64,000 bases of DNA from Brassica napus (GCF_020379485.1 NC_063452.1:7047065-7111064), one strand, 5' to 3'; counted from the stretch's first letter, positions 1 to 12,330 are shown. Numbers and translations are program-made. The notes: generated by a model from the letters alone, not told the origin.

Positions 1-976
1 ATAAAGATCGGTAATTGAGGGATTTTGACACTGTTTGCGGGTCTCACCGACACGTGGCGGCACGCGATTAGTTTATTTATTTTTAGAAAACAAAGAAAAA
101 AAAAAAAGGTTAAGGATCCATTGCGATAATCGTACTGTACATCTTAGGCGGTCACTAGTCACCATTTAAAACCATAATGGGACTAGTCTGGTTGTTACTT
201 GTTAGGTATATCATATATGTGTGAATTACATTAAGTTATTTGATTAATACCGAAACATCTGGTTGGTGTGGGAATAAGAAAAATCAACCACTTTTATTAG
301 TATTCAAAAGTAGTAGCTACAATTGTAATACAAAGCAAAGTACTAGAAGGCACCAAAATAAGTGAAAGCCAAGGATGTACATGTAAAGTAAGCAGATATT
401 GTTCATGTGTTTTGAGTAAATAATAGAAACTATTGGGTACATGTGTGAAAAAAGAGAGTAGAATTGTGCATATACGAAAGCATGGGGTGTTAATCTTAAG
501 ACTAGTAGTTTAGTAGTGAGAGGAGCATGATTAAAATAGAATAAAGTGTTGGACCTGTGAATATAATAATAATAATAAAAAAATAAAGTGTGGAATCAGT
601 CAATATTGCGACCAATGGGAAAGAAAAAAATCAAAAGAGAAGAAGACAAGTCAAAGAAGAGAGACAGAAGAAGCAACTCAGCTGTTTCTCTCATCTCTTC
701 TTCTTCCATCGCTCTCCTTCACCACTCTCGCTCTCCTCTCTAATTCGCTCGAAAATCTTATCTCTTCCCGGATCCACAGCGACTGTTAGGTTCTTACACT
801 CCTCTCTTTTCTTTCCCCACTTTGAATTCCAGTCTTGTCTGCAATCTCTCTGCTTCCTAAAGTTCTAGGATCAAGTCCACTATTATTAGAGATTCCAGCA
901 TTATTTTTGGGAAGCTTTTTCTCGAACCACCGTGGTTCTAGATCCTGTGCTTCCACCTAAAGTCAAAACCCTCTCC
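1..976 (+). promoter_or_regulatory. Upstream region and leader of the UPF0496 gene
   Basis: There is no convincing gene here. The first 650 bases are AT-rich and promoter-like. From about 675 the sequence turns pyrimidine-rich (repeated CTC/TCTTC runs up to about 760), as in many plant 5' leaders. No ATG is seen between about 850 and 976, so the ATG at 977 would be the first in a leader that begins in or after the CT-rich tract. The transcription start is not determined. Confidence 0.4.
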
Positions 977-2308
977 ATGTTCCTTGGACTATTCTCCAAA
1001 ACCATGGAAGAAGACAAATCAAACTCCAGCAGCCGGAACAGAACCACCACCACGCCACAACCCCCTCTTCGACAGATCCGAACCGACATGGCTTCCATAT
1101 ACTCATCAGATCTCACTTCCTACAAGTCAGCCTGCAAAGAAGACCCAGATTTACAATCCTTCGACTCCTCCCTTCACAGCCGCACCAACAGAGTCATCAA
1201 CTCCCTCGCCTCGGGAGCTGAATCCCGCTCCCTCTCCTTCGAAGCCCTCATCGAAGTCTCCGGCTGTCTCCTCGAAATGAACCAAGAAGTCGTCAAATTC
1301 ATCATCGAAAGCAGAGAAGACGTGTGGGACAACAAAGACTTGACTTCTCTGGTCAACGCTTACTTCGACAGCAGCATCAAGACCCTAGACTTCTGCAATG
1401 CCGTCGACCACTGCGTCAAACGAGCCAGGATAGGCCAAATGATCATCCAGTTCGCGGTTAAGCAGTTCGAGATGGAGTCTTCTTCACCCGAGCCTGGTGC
1501 TAGCAAGTACGCCAAAACTCTCCAAGAGCTCAACAAGTTCAAAGCTTCAGGCGATCCCTTCGACGGAGACTTCTTCATGCTCTTCGAGTCCGTCTACGAG
1601 CAGCAGGTGATGCTTCTTGAGACACTCCACAAGCAAAAGAGGAAGCTCGACAAAAAGCTTAAGAACATTAAACACTGGAAGAAGATATCGAACGTTGTCT
1701 TCGTGACCGCGTTCGTATCCGTTTTGATCTTCTCTGTGGTCGCAGCCGCTATAGCCGCGCCGCCGGTCGTGACCGCGGTCGCAGCTGCGTTGGCGGTTCC
1801 ATTAGGCTCCGTAGGGAAATGGTGTAGTCATCTATGGAAGAAGTACGAAACGGCTGTGAGAAGACAGAAGGATGTTGTTCTGTCGATGAAGGTCGGTGCT
1901 CACATCACGATGAGAGACATGGAGAACATCAGGGTTCATGTGGATAAGTTGAAGATCGAGATGGAAGCGATGATGCAGAGAGTTGATTTTGCGATCGAGG
2001 AGGGAGAAGAAGAGGTGGCTGTGAGGCTTTCGATGCAGGAGATCAGCAAGAGGTTTGATGTGTTCACGGAGAGGATAGAGGAAGTGGGTGAGAACGCGGC
2101 TAAGTGTAGCAAAGATATCACATTGGCGAGAACTATTGTTTTGAGACATATTCTGAGTTTCCCAACTAGTTCAGACTCAGAGCAAGGAAACTTGTAAGTC
2201 TCTCCCCCTCATACTTTTCTTTATAAGTGTGTGTGTGTGTGAAGTTTAAATCCTTTTTTTGGCTTACTTATTTTTATTTTGCTCAGGATTGAAGCTATTA
2301 CATTGTGA
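977..2308 (+). CDS. UPF0496 (DUF677) family membrane-associated protein
   Basis: This is a plant UPF0496/DUF677 protein of unknown biochemical function. The reading frame is open from 977 to a TAA at 2195-2197. A perfect donor (GTAAGT at 2194) and an acceptor (TTTTGCTCAG ending 2286) suggest a 93-bp intron. Splicing gives join(977..2193, 2287..2308), about 412 aa, ending G-N-L-I-E-A-I-T-L. Unspliced, it would end at G-N-L. The protein has long amphipathic helices, with conserved-looking blocks around S-L-H-x-R-T and [10 protein letters not shown] hydrophobic Val/Ala-rich stretch at about residues 238-280 reads as one or two membrane segments, and a charged coiled-coil tail ends in [15 protein letters not shown] 977 is the first in frame; ATG 1004 has the better context (ACCATGG) and may be used instead. 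From memory, the family has tandem members at At5g66660-At5g66675, beside an MCU gene and DAR genes as here. Confidence 0.85.
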
Positions 2309-3127
2309 GAGAGATAGACTGTATAATTAAACCGGTGGTTTTGGGAAGAGGTTCTGTGGTATGTGACTTGTAATATGTTGTATATAGCTCTTGTATACAT
2401 TTTGTATCTTTTAAACACACACAATTGGAAATAATATTCAAAGTCAATATTTTGATGATTACTAATACGGTATTGGAGGTAATATGGATGTGGAAGGAAT
2501 GTATACTTGCGGAAGGTCTAGTTAGCAACAGAGATCTATGTAAAATATGGATGCTCGTAATATGGATCTGATAATAAGTTATTGTGTGCGTTTGGACTGT
2601 TATGTTAGACTTATGTTTTTTATGTAGCATGTGTTCTTTCGAATACAATAAGTTAAATGTTATGTACGCGCATCATTTGATAAAGGAATGATGAGAGACA
2701 CTCTTCTTGGCCTTAGAAACACTAGTCCTAAACTAATACGTTCATAAAATATTTCTTCCCATATTAAATGCAATACGCAATTGAATATGTCAGAATCTTT
2801 TCTGCTGCCCCGAAATTGGATTTGTGTTAGCTGGTTTCCAAGGTAATATCAGTTCTAAGCAGTGGCAAATCTAATAAATTAGGTGATTGCATGATCAAAT
2901 TGCACCGATTGAGAAAGTTAATAATATAGCGATGGAGAATAAATATAAGAGTCGAAGTTGATAAAGTGAGAACTAGGATCTCGTTAATTATAGAGAGTAC
3001 TATTGAGTTTGGTGAGGAGAGAGAAGAAGAAGACGAAATGACTTACTACGCAAGAAATCAAGAAGAACGTAGATGGGTGTACGGACACAATCGAGGAAGT
3101 TGGGTGAAACTGCAACAATACACATTC
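2309..3127. other. Downstream spacer of the UPF0496 gene
   Basis: AT-rich sequence that probably includes the 3' UTR of the UPF0496 gene. A short frame around 2966-3256 runs into repeat sequence and has no recognisable domain. No gene or structured repeat is supported. Confidence 0.4.
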
Positions 3128-3467
3128 TTACTCTTATATTTTATTGGTTTATATATTTTGATTGATTTAGAAATCCATATAATATTTATAAATCCAAGTA
3201 AAATATGCAAATCCGGAGGTTTTCTCTCGGATTTGAGTCTTTGTACTTTTAACTAAAAAATCCAAACAAATTCATTCAAATCCATTATAAAATCAAATAT
3301 ATTAGTAAATGTATGATTGAATAACACTTGATTTAATACAGAATTTATGAATCATTAAACCAATAACACATGATTTTAATACAGATTTGAAAATCATAAT
3401 AACACTAGATTTAGTTCGGATGTTCAGATCCATTAAAATACAACAACCAATAACCCCTACTTAAATA
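3128..3467. mobile_element. Degraded Tourist/Harbinger-like MITE
   Basis: The right end reads AACCAATAACCCCTAC and the left end has TTATTGGTTTATA in the opposite sense, giving a short imperfect terminal inverted repeat around an AT-rich, non-coding interior. The interior repeats short motifs (AAATCCA; AACACATGATTT / AACACTTGATTT). The left end is decayed and no clean target duplication is visible, so the family assignment is tentative. Confidence 0.35.
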
Positions 3468-4299
3468 TGCATTCCACTAAGTTTTATTCTATAGATGGTG
3501 ATAACTGCAACAAAATATTAGTATTACGTTAGGGTTCGGTCTCTCGTATCTTCATAATCCAAGTACTGGAATATTTTTTTAAAATCTTTTTATACAATAA
3601 AGCAGAAGTCAATTAACAATTTTGGTTATGACATGTGTCTTTCCCATTTTTAATAATAAATTATTTGTTTTAGAAATTATTTTAGTTGTTTTGAAAAAAA
3701 AAATCGATGATAAGAAAACCGCTAGGCGATTATACACCCACAAATCACGTCATCTAACCTTTTCACAATTTATTTTAAATTTCTTCTAATCAAGTTTTTT
3801 CCACAATTCAAGAAATCATAGTTAAATAACTGCTCCACCGATCAGAAAGCAAAACGTGATTTCAGACACGGTAGAACACGAAGACAAAGAAACTCAAGTG
3901 CAAGTATTTTTGTACTTTTATTTTATCAAACAGTGATAACTTTTCATGATTAATTTTGGAGTTTTGTTGAGATTCATTTTTATGTCTGCTTGACGCAGCA
4001 TCATTACCAGGTATAGGGTGACGAGAAGAATATGTGAATGGATGATCGTTTTCGTCTTACCTTTTATCATTTTTTATTTCAATTCATTTTGCAAAGTTTT
4101 ATGGCTAGGCAAAAATCAAACTTACGTATACGAGTTGTTTGACAGTCATATGCAAACAGAAATTTCAGTGAGATCAAACCAGCACAAGAATCATCTAAAG
4201 ATTGGCTAACTTGATAAGAAGAAGAAGGAATAGCATCTAAACACCCGGGTTCACAAAAGTTAATGGCGTCACTTGAAAACTCGGTGAGTTGTTGGTTAA
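3468..4299. other. Unassigned AT-rich spacer
   Basis: No gene is supported. A sequence near 3585 (ATCTTTTTATACAATAAAGC) faintly resembles a Helitron 5' end, but no matching hairpin plus CTAG terminus follows before the Helitron that begins at 4300. Confidence 0.3.
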
Positions 4300-4725
4300 T
4301 CTATATATAATAGCAAACCTGTTTATCTCTAAGTGATGATGTCATCTAATTTTTATAGGAAAAAAAAGTTCATATCCGACTGTTTACTTTGTTTGGAATA
4401 TCTAATCTAATGGTAAATATTTTGTTTGAGATATGACTATGATGTCATCGATTCAATTGTCGTCTTCAATTCACCAAATCATACCCCCTCAAAGGTGCCG
4501 TTTACACAAATTGCAGAACAGTTATCATCTCCTTCAAGAGTCTTCTCTTTTCACACTTATAAATAAATCGAACCATACATGTTTGAAGTTTTATTGTAAT
4601 TATTCATTATATTAGAAGATCCAAATGAAATCCATTTTGTATGTTGTGAGAAGCCCATTAGCCCATATAGTTAGGGTTTGTTTCCATACAAATAGTCATG
4701 CTTTTTTTTTTTTCACAAATCTTTC

Positions 4726-5719
4726 TTAATAAGCTCTTATGAGCAAAACTCAACCTCTTCCGCTTCTTTACTTTCATTTTCATAAATAATAAAAGCTCAT
4801 TTGAGCAGAGTTTGAAAAAAAAAAAAAAAGCTCATTTGAACTATTTATCTTTGAGAAATTCTTGGGTTCACCCCTTAGGGTGAACCTCTAGATTCACCAA
4901 CCAATAGTGTTTGAGTATTTGATATTTGATATCTTTTAAAAAAGAAAATAAAATTAAATATCCAAATTAGATTATATTTTTAAAATAAAATAATAAAAAT
5001 ACATAAAATAGTTAAAAAAAATAAATTAATTAATATTGTTAAGTCTTCAGCAAAATACTAAACCCTATACCCTAAATACTAAACCCTAAACCCTAAACGT
5101 TAAACCTTAAACTTTGGATAAACTCTAAACCGTTAGAAAATCTTAAACCCTAAATCATACATTAAAAACTAAATTTTAATAACACTAAACCCTAAATCCT
5201 AATCACTAAACCCTAAACCCTTGGGTAAACTCTGAACCTTTGGATAAATCATAAACTCTAGGGTTTAATTTTAAATATTTTTGATTTAGAGTTTATGATT
5301 TATCCAAGGGTTCAAGGTTTATCCAATGGTTTAGGGTTTAGTGATTAGGGTTTAGGGTTTAGTGTTATTAAGATTTAGTTTTTAATGTATGATTTAGGGT
5401 TTAAAATTTTCCAATGGTTTACGGTTTATCCAAGATTTAATGTTTATAATTTAGGGTTTAGAGTTTAGGATTTAGGGTATATGATTTAGTATTTTGCTAA
5501 CGATTTAACAATATTTATTTATTTATAATTTGTAACTATTTTTATGTATTTTTATTATTTTATTTTGAAAATATAATCTTATTTGGAAATTCAATTTTGT
5601 TTCTTTTTTTAAAAGATATCAAATATCAAATACTCAAACACTATTGGTTGGTGAATATAGAGGTTAACCCAAAAATTTCTCTATATCTTTTGTGTTAATA
5701 AGCTCTTATGAGCAAAACT
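4726..5719. repeat. 25-bp perfect direct repeats flanking the nested MITE
   Basis: The 25-bp word that begins TTAATAAGCTCTTATGAGC and ends AAAACT occurs at 4726-4750 and again at 5695-5719. It contains the palindrome GCTCTTATGAGC. The two copies bracket the fold-back MITE and about 100 bp of extra sequence on its left, pointing to a local duplication linked to the insertion. Confidence 0.55.
4853..5681. mobile_element. Fold-back MITE rich in telomere-like CCCTAAA/TTTAGGG words
   Basis: The ends form an inverted repeat (GAGAAATTCTTGGGTTCACC against its complement at 5662-5681), and almost the whole 0.8 kb folds on itself. The left arm carries many CCCTAAA words (5058-5220) and the right arm the complementary TTTAGGG words (5320-5480). 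The outer arms share ATATCAAATATCAAATACTC. It is non-coding. A shorter relative lies at 23254-23630. These are not true telomere tracts: the heptamers are interrupted and irregular. Confidence 0.65.
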
Positions 5720-8663
5720 ACTATGGGTTTGAAGCTGCTCACACATTAGAGTTCTTATTCGCTTCTTCTCCCTCTCCGGATTTCTCTTCTCTCTGTTTCC
5801 TCAACATCCAAATCCGGTCAAATATTATTTGGTGAACATTCAATTGGTAGATTTGCTGAATCGTTCTTCCGTACATCTTCTCAGGATCCATCCATCGATC
5901 TTTCCACCCAGAATCTCTGAATCATTTTCAACATAATCGTTTGTAAACCATTTGTCTGGTTCAATCTATCCCCAATTCTAAAAGGTTTGTTTTCCGTATA
6001 TGTTCGCCTTATGTCTGATTAGTTTCTGTCTCTTTAATTTTGTTTATCTTCCTCCTTTTTTGGTATATGTATTTGTCTATGCAGAGTCTCTGCAGTATTT
6101 GAATGTCTCTGTGATCCCATCTCTTTTTGAAATTTTAGTAATGTGTGGGAGGAGATGAGTGAATTGCATCTTATTTGTTGGCCAACGAATCCGCTTGTAG
6201 GTTTCTTTTCCTCTCTTCTCAGATTATTTATTGATTCCAGATTTATTTTGTCTCTGATTTTGGTACCTTCTCCCAGTTTTTGTATTGCAGTCTACTCTAT
6301 TTTCATTGTTTCGTATTTATTTTCCTATTTCTGTTTTATTAGTATTTGTTCCGTGACGTTTCGCCAGAAGTACTGATGAGAATCCTGAATAACTTTAGTG
6401 TATATAAGTGTTTTAATGGAGAAGTTTGTACTTGAAGAATAAGTGGAAGGATTGCCAACTTTCGATGAGAAATCAATATTTATAATGCTGCAAATCAGTG
6501 CATTACAATAAAAGATATATTAATGTGCTTTTGTATTTCATGCATTTATCTGCTTTGAGTTTTGAGTGAATTTAATTTTCTTGCCCTTTGTCCCTCTGTA
6601 AAATACAACTACTGAACATATGAAGGTGATAATGCTGATGTTACACGGATTCAACTCTCATTATTTGGGAATTATCAGTTTGATCGTTTGTTACATATTG
6701 GTTTTGGTATATGGTTAGCTTGTGTAGAACATTGCTATGTGCTATGTCTAGCAGCGAATGTCAGTGGATACAGCCAATCTCAACGCACCTATAGCGATGG
6801 TGCTATTGGGTCACGAACAGAACTTCGATCTTATGGATCCATAGCTTGATGAAGATTTGTAATACTGTTATAGGACTGTATACGTTTCTTGTGTTAGTAG
6901 CTGTTATCGTGGCATGTGGTTGAATTTAGAAGTCTAAGAGAATTGATAAAATTATGACAATGATGTACATTTATCGTTGTAGAAAAAAGTAGCCATATAT
7001 CAATAAATTAGTCTAAACTAGCATTTTCATATGAAATTTTGTTTGATAGGCATATAGACATACTTGTGCACAAAAAAGGCATATAATTATACCTAATTTT
7101 GTAACAAGAAGTTATAAATCAAAAGCAATAAAAACCAGCAATCAGAAGGAGACAGGTTAAGACCATGACCATCTTATTATATAAAGTATTATCACGTATG
7201 AGATATTCTCTTACCTATTATTAAATAATAAATATATATTGAATAATTAAAAATTGAGTAATTATTACCTATATAATTAAATTAGTGTGATCATATACAA
7301 AATATTATTAATCCAAACAAATACTTTTTCTATTTTATATGGTTTATTATTAAATTTTAATAATATTAATATAGAAATATAATATATTTTAATATTAAAT
7401 AATATTTTCTATTCATATTGTTTTTTGATCATCTGTATACCCGATGATATTACACCCGGCAATATACAATTTCAACTATATACGTTCCATAATAGTCGTT
7501 TGTGAGATGATTATGTCGTTCGTTAACTTATGTGTATGCCATTACAACAAATTAAGCTCGCTATAGTTGTTCCGTCTCAAGCAAGACCAACAACATATGG
7601 TAAATAATGTTAATTATATGAAAATTGCCTACTAATGCATATAGTACAGTTATTTGACAAAGCTTTGTACAATTTTCATGTGGAAACGTAATTCCGTTTA
7701 AAGATTATTTTTAGTGACGTTGAGAAAGAATATATTTTTTTGTGCTCAGAAAAACTCTTAAGAAAATACGAAATATAAAGCCATTTAGTATTGATCTGTA
7801 TATTATTTTAATAACATACAAACATAGAGAATAATTTTGTTGGATTATATGTGGGACTAATAAATTATTAGTCATATAGATACATGTCGACTTATTATAA
7901 GTAGAGTTAATTAATTTCTCTAGAGAATTAAAGAGTGGTCCAAAATTTGTCCAAATTAATTCTAAAACGCCGCATAAGCATCATAGAGATGTAAAGTGAT
8001 GACAACTAAGCAAGACTAAAATGTAACTAATACAAAATAAAAGGTTACATCTTTTAAATAATTTTCAAATAATATATATGGAATGTTCACATTTATCTTA
8101 GTGAGTTATACAAGCTTTAAGTATTAATTAATTATGTAAAATGTTCCAAACTTATAAAGATAGTTGTAGGGTTAATGGAAAATTTCATAGTTATATTATA
8201 GATGCATTTATATATGTTATTAGATGGAGATGAAGAGTGAAAAATATATTGAAATAACCATTATTTTGCGAAACACCTAATTAATTATATTTTTATCCTT
8301 CATGTCTCAGTCTTAAAAATCTTTTAAAATTAAATAATTTATACTGGAAACATCTTACTAAGGACAAGGAATCCAGCAAAATAAAATGTTTTCTTAAAGT
8401 TTTAGTAACCAAATTTTTAACAGTTATCGTTCATTCACAAACACCATTAAAAACAATATATTTTCGTTTCACTTAGGGATTAGTAATTTTTCATTCTATA
8501 ATCTATTAATTTTAGCATAAATTCAGAAGTAGTATATGTACTAAAAAATTTCATTTCGTGTATCTTTATTTTTCATTCCAAATACTTTTTACATTTTTTA
8601 AAAAATTACATTTAAATTTTAGTATCATTCTCCCCCGCGGACCGCGGGGGTTCCCAATCCTAG

Positions 8664-9005
8664 TGTGTTTAATTGCAAAAATAATATTAATGTAATTAAT
8701 TGCTATAGTTTTTTTAAATATGTTTTTTAATATGTATGTTTTTTATTTAGTAAAACATCTCAAAATATTCATACTTAATAAAATATTTTATGTCTTTTCA
8801 AAATATGTTTTAAAAAAAATCATTCATAATAAATAACACTTAAATACATTTTAAACATATGTTTCCACCATTCATGTACTTAATTTATTTTTATTTTGTA
8901 CTAGGGGTTGGTTTGAGTAGAAAATCTAAAACTCTTTATATTAAAATGTATGTTAATGTTATAAAACATTTGAAAATTTACTTTATACTGAAATAATAAA
9001 CATAA
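8664..9005. other. AT-rich spacer between Helitron 1 and the CACTA element
   Basis: AT-rich sequence with no gene or clear element. The phrase GGTTGGTTTGAGTAGAAAAT near 8907 recurs just right of the CACTA element at about 16802. Confidence 0.3.
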
Positions 9006-9029
9006 TCTCACTACAAGAAAACACCGGTA

Positions 9030-9505
9030 TTCCGACGACGAATATCGTCGGTATGTCCTCGGAATAACGGTATTCCGAGGACATACCGACGAGAATGGTC
9101 GTCAGAAATTTCTCGTCGAAAAGCAAAGTTTCCTCGGAATTTCCTCGGAAAATTCTGAGGGAATACCGAGAATTAAAGATTCTGAGGACATTCCGAAGAA
9201 CCATTTCCTAGGACTGGTCGTCGGTATCTCCTCGGATATTTCCGATGGAAAGGTCCTCGGAATCATTCCGAGAGAAAAGAGGTATCAGAATATGCCGACG
9301 AACTTTGGCCGTCGGAATATTCCGAGGAAGTGCATCCGTCGGTATATTCCGAGGAACTACGGCCGTCGGAATATTCCGAGAAACATTTTCCGTCGGAATA
9401 TTCCGAGGAAGTGTGTCCGTCGGGATATTCCGAGGAGATATGCCCTCGGACTATTCCGAGGAAGTTGTCGTCAGAATATCCCGAGGGATACACTTCCTCG
9501 GAATA
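9030..9505. repeat. Left subterminal repeat array of the CACTA element
   Basis: There are more than 20 copies, in both orientations, of a word close to TATTCCGAGGAA or TCGTCGGAATATTCCG. In En/Spm elements such subterminal repeats bind the TNPA-type protein. The array keeps several frames open, so the short frames here are not genes. The matching right array lies at about 16465-16740. Confidence 0.85.
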
Positions 9506-9666
9506 TTCCCAAAAATAATTTTTTTTTAAAAATTAAAAATTTATTGTTTTAATTGAAATTCGAAAATATAAATTTAAAATTTAAATAGAAAACATATTAG
9601 ATAATATTCAAAGTTGTACATACCAAAATAAAACATTCAGAGTTTTTGAAAAAAAAAAGAAAGAAA

Positions 9667-11335
9667 CTACGGGAAGTGCTCGTTCGGGTACATCCTCTTC
9701 GTCATCTCCATTATTTGCTCGTTCTGGTTCCTCGTTGCCTCCCATCCTGCCTCTTGATCCGCCATCTTTTGCTCCAACGCAGCTATGCGGTCATCTTTGT
9801 CCTTCAACTGGTCTATAAGCACTTCTGGATCAACATAGGGCTGTGGTGCAGAAGGAGGAACCGACTGGGCTCGACGATCCGAACCGACCGGGCTCGACGA
9901 CCCAAGCCGACCAAACCTCCCTTCTTCTTTGGAACCGACTGAAATAGAAAATAAACAAATTTAAATAATGGAAAAAAATGATAAAATGAAAATAAAGAAA
10001 TAAATGAATTGAACTTTTTTATAAAGAACATACCGATTCAACGATTTCGTTGATTCGAATCCGGGACAAGTTGGTCGAAGCCATCGAAGTGGCGTCCAGG
10101 TCGGTTTGAAGCTGAGATAGACGGGTCTCTTCGTCTTCCTTCTGAGTTTCGATCAGGCTGAGCACATCCCTCACAACACCATCATCAATCTCCCTGGTGT
10201 GCTTGTTGGTATGCGCCTTCTTCATTAGGACGAAATCATCAACCGGCTCGCCATCATTTTCATCCGCCTTGAAAAAAACAAAAGTTAAACAAACATTAGA
10301 AATTAGAAGAAATGCATAAAAAATAAAATAAAAATACTTAAATAATTAAAAAAAAAGATTGAACTTACCAAGCGATCCCCCAGAGTGGCAATAGTCCGGG
10401 CACCCAAATTGTGCTTGTATATGCCCTTCCCGCCACGATCGCTCTTGCGGTTGGCGGAGTTGGTCACGGAGGTAGCTTTCGTCTCGTCCTTATCCCAATG
10501 CACATACAACTCCTCCCAGACCGTGCTGTTGATCGACTTCGGGACCTTTTAATAAAAAAAATATAAAATAGTTTAATAAATCCAAAAATAGTTTAATAAA
10601 TTTTAAAAATTGTTTAATAAATTAAAAAAACATGGTTGATGAGCCATTTCTGCTTCCACTCGTAGATCTGCTTCCCATAGTTGTCCATAACTTTATGGAC
10701 GAAGGCGTCACGGATAAAGTTCGTGTGATCGGGATTCCAGGTGAACTCTTGCTGAAAAGAAAAAACACAATTTGTAGAAATTTTATATTAAAGATTAAAA
10801 ATATAAATTAAAAAATTAGAATACTTACCGCAAACTGACGAAACCACATCTCCTAGTCCTCGGCAGGGAAGTGAGTGAAAGTCGGATATCCCTTGCTGAG
10901 GTTCGAGTACATCATGTTGTTGATCCATGCGCTGATCCCGTTCCCGGATCGGTTGAACCTAATATAAGAAACAAATTATTAATAATGAATCAAATTTTAA
11001 TGAAAGGAAAAAAAAGACTTTTAATTACCATGTTTGACGTCGTCCCTTTGGACACAGAGTGAGATAGGGAAGATGCTCACGACCGGGCTGTTGAACCAAC
11101 TAGGCAACAGTCATCACTCCCGGAACGACTGGAGGAGCGGGAGGGGTGCAGCAACGGGAGGGGGTGCAGCAGCGGGAGCAAAAACCTGAGCGGGAAATGA
11201 AGAATCCCGACAGTGGCTGCTCGACCCCCGAGAGTGGCTGGACGAACCCTGAGAGTGGCTCCCCGTACCACTACGACCTCGTGGTGAGGCACGACGAGAT
11301 CGAGATCGGGTCTGATCACCAGTAGACCTGTAAAT
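9667..11335 (-). pseudogene. TNPA-like (plant transposase Ptta/En/Spm) relic of the CACTA element
   Basis: Minus-strand exon blocks separated by AT-rich introns match the Ptta/En/Spm accessory transposase. First comes a Ser/Arg-rich and Pro/Ala-rich N-terminus (about 11330-11080). Next is a block with F-N-R-S-G-N-G-I-S-A-W-I-N-N-M-M, then Y-G-K-Q-I-Y-E-W-K-Q-K-W-L, then W-E-E-L-Y-V-H-W-D and a Gly/Lys-rich [11 protein letters not shown]. The end is a coiled-coil tail closing M-Y-P-N-E-H-F-P before TAG at 9667-9669. Lesions are a TAG at 10853-10855 inside the most conserved block (D-stop-E-M-W-F-R-Q), a TAG at 11100-11102, and a frame change in the Pro/Ala-rich first exon near 11130-11160. It is not translatable as one protein. 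The family protein binds subterminal repeats. Confidence 0.8.
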
Positions 11336-12054
11336 TTAAAAAAACAGATTTAAAAATAGTTTTAATAAATATTAATTGAAAAAATAGTTAAAATTAGTTA
11401 TAATAAATATATAAATTAAAAAAAACATATTTAAAAATAGTTTTAATAAATATTAATTGAAAAATAGTTTTTATAAATACAAAAAATAATAAAATAGTTT
11501 TTATAAATAAAAAAATGTTTTATAAATACAAAACTAGTTTTAATAAATATAAATATTTTTATAAATACGAAATCATCTTTTATAAATCCAAAAATCGAAT
11601 TTATATACAAAAAACGTTTTGTAAAATACAAAAAATCGAATTTATATGCAAAAAACGTTTTGTAAAATACAAAAATCGAATTTATATACAAAATTCGATT
11701 TTATAAATAGAAAAATAATAAAAAATTATAAAAAAATTCTAAATCAATTCAACACATCAAATTATCCAACCAAATCACAATTCTAAACCTATTACACAAC
11801 CAAATCACAATCCTAACCAATCACCCTAACAAAAATCTATCAAAAAACTTCCAAAATCATCAAATCTACACAAAAACCTAACATATAGAACCTAAGAGAG
11901 TGGGATAGAATCTTTACATGATTTGTGTAGGTGTAGAGAGGACTCGCCGGAGAGATCGTCGCGACAGTGGGGGAAATCGCCGGAGAGGAGGTAGAGGAGC
12001 CGGAGAGGAACAAGAGAGAAATGGGGAAGAAGAAGTGTTTCGTCTTTATAAAAC
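11336..12054. other. AT-rich leader or intron of the CACTA accessory gene
   Basis: From 11336 to 11820 there are degenerate tandem words around TTTTATAAATACAAAAA. Because these lack stops in some frames they give spurious short frames on both strands. The stretch 11930-12045 is purine-rich (GGAGAGGAGGTAGAGGAGCC) and probably a minus-strand 5' leader. No protein is supported. Confidence 0.45.
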
Positions 12055-12330
12055 CTAGGGTCCGACGGAAACTATCCATCAGAATTTTCTCGGAATTTTT
12101 AATTTTAATTTTCGCGAAATATTTGGCGGCTGGTTTGCCCGGTTTAATGAAAATATTCCGAGGAAATTTCGACGGACACTTAAATATCCGTCGGAATTTC
12201 CTCGGATATTTCATTAATCCGAGGAAAAAGAATATCATATGCATGTATTTCTATTGGTTTATATTGTTCCTCGAAATTTCTTCTGAATATTCCGAGAAAA
12301 TTCCGAGGAACACATGTTTGGGGTTTCAAA
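12055..12330. repeat. Internal copy of CACTA subterminal-type repeats, block 1
   Basis: This stretch contains several copies of AATTTCCTCGGAATATTCCGA-like words in both orientations, such as ATTCCGAGGAAATTTCGACGG (in pieces) and CCGTCGGAATTTCCTCGG. It lies between the two transposase relics, about 3 kb from the nearer end, where subterminal repeats are not expected. Confidence 0.6.

Larger units (their letters stand above)
4300..8663 (+). mobile_element. Helitron 1 (non-autonomous)
   Basis: The 5' end is TCTATATATAATAGCAAAC, preceded by A. The 3' end has a GC hairpin (CCCCCGCGGACCGCGGGGG at about 8633-8651), then TTCCCAATCCTAG, followed by T. This is the Helitron signature: 5' TC, hairpin about 10 nt before a 3' CTAG, insertion between A and T, no target duplication. 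No Rep/helicase frame is present, so it is non-autonomous. It shares its 5' end and an internal block (about 6060-6480) with Helitron 2 at 27447-34498, so the two belong to one family. A fold-back MITE (4853-5681) is nested inside. Confidence 0.75.

Noticed and set aside
932..976. Start of the UPF0496 protein at 932
   Set aside because: Position 932 is GTG, not ATG. A plant nuclear gene would start at ATG 977 or 1004.
5050..5480. Interstitial telomere tract
   Set aside because: The CCCTAAA/TTTAGGG words are irregular and arranged as two arms of a fold-back MITE, not as a head-to-tail telomere array.
9245..9552. Overlapping frames encoding Arg/Ile- or Ser/Glu-rich repeats, as a possible small gene
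   Set aside because: They lie inside the CACTA left subterminal repeat array and are open in several frames on both strands.
11443..11706. Short frames on both strands with Phe/Lys/Tyr-rich repeats
   Set aside because: These arise from AT-rich tandem words (TTTTATAAATACAAAAA) inside the CACTA element.
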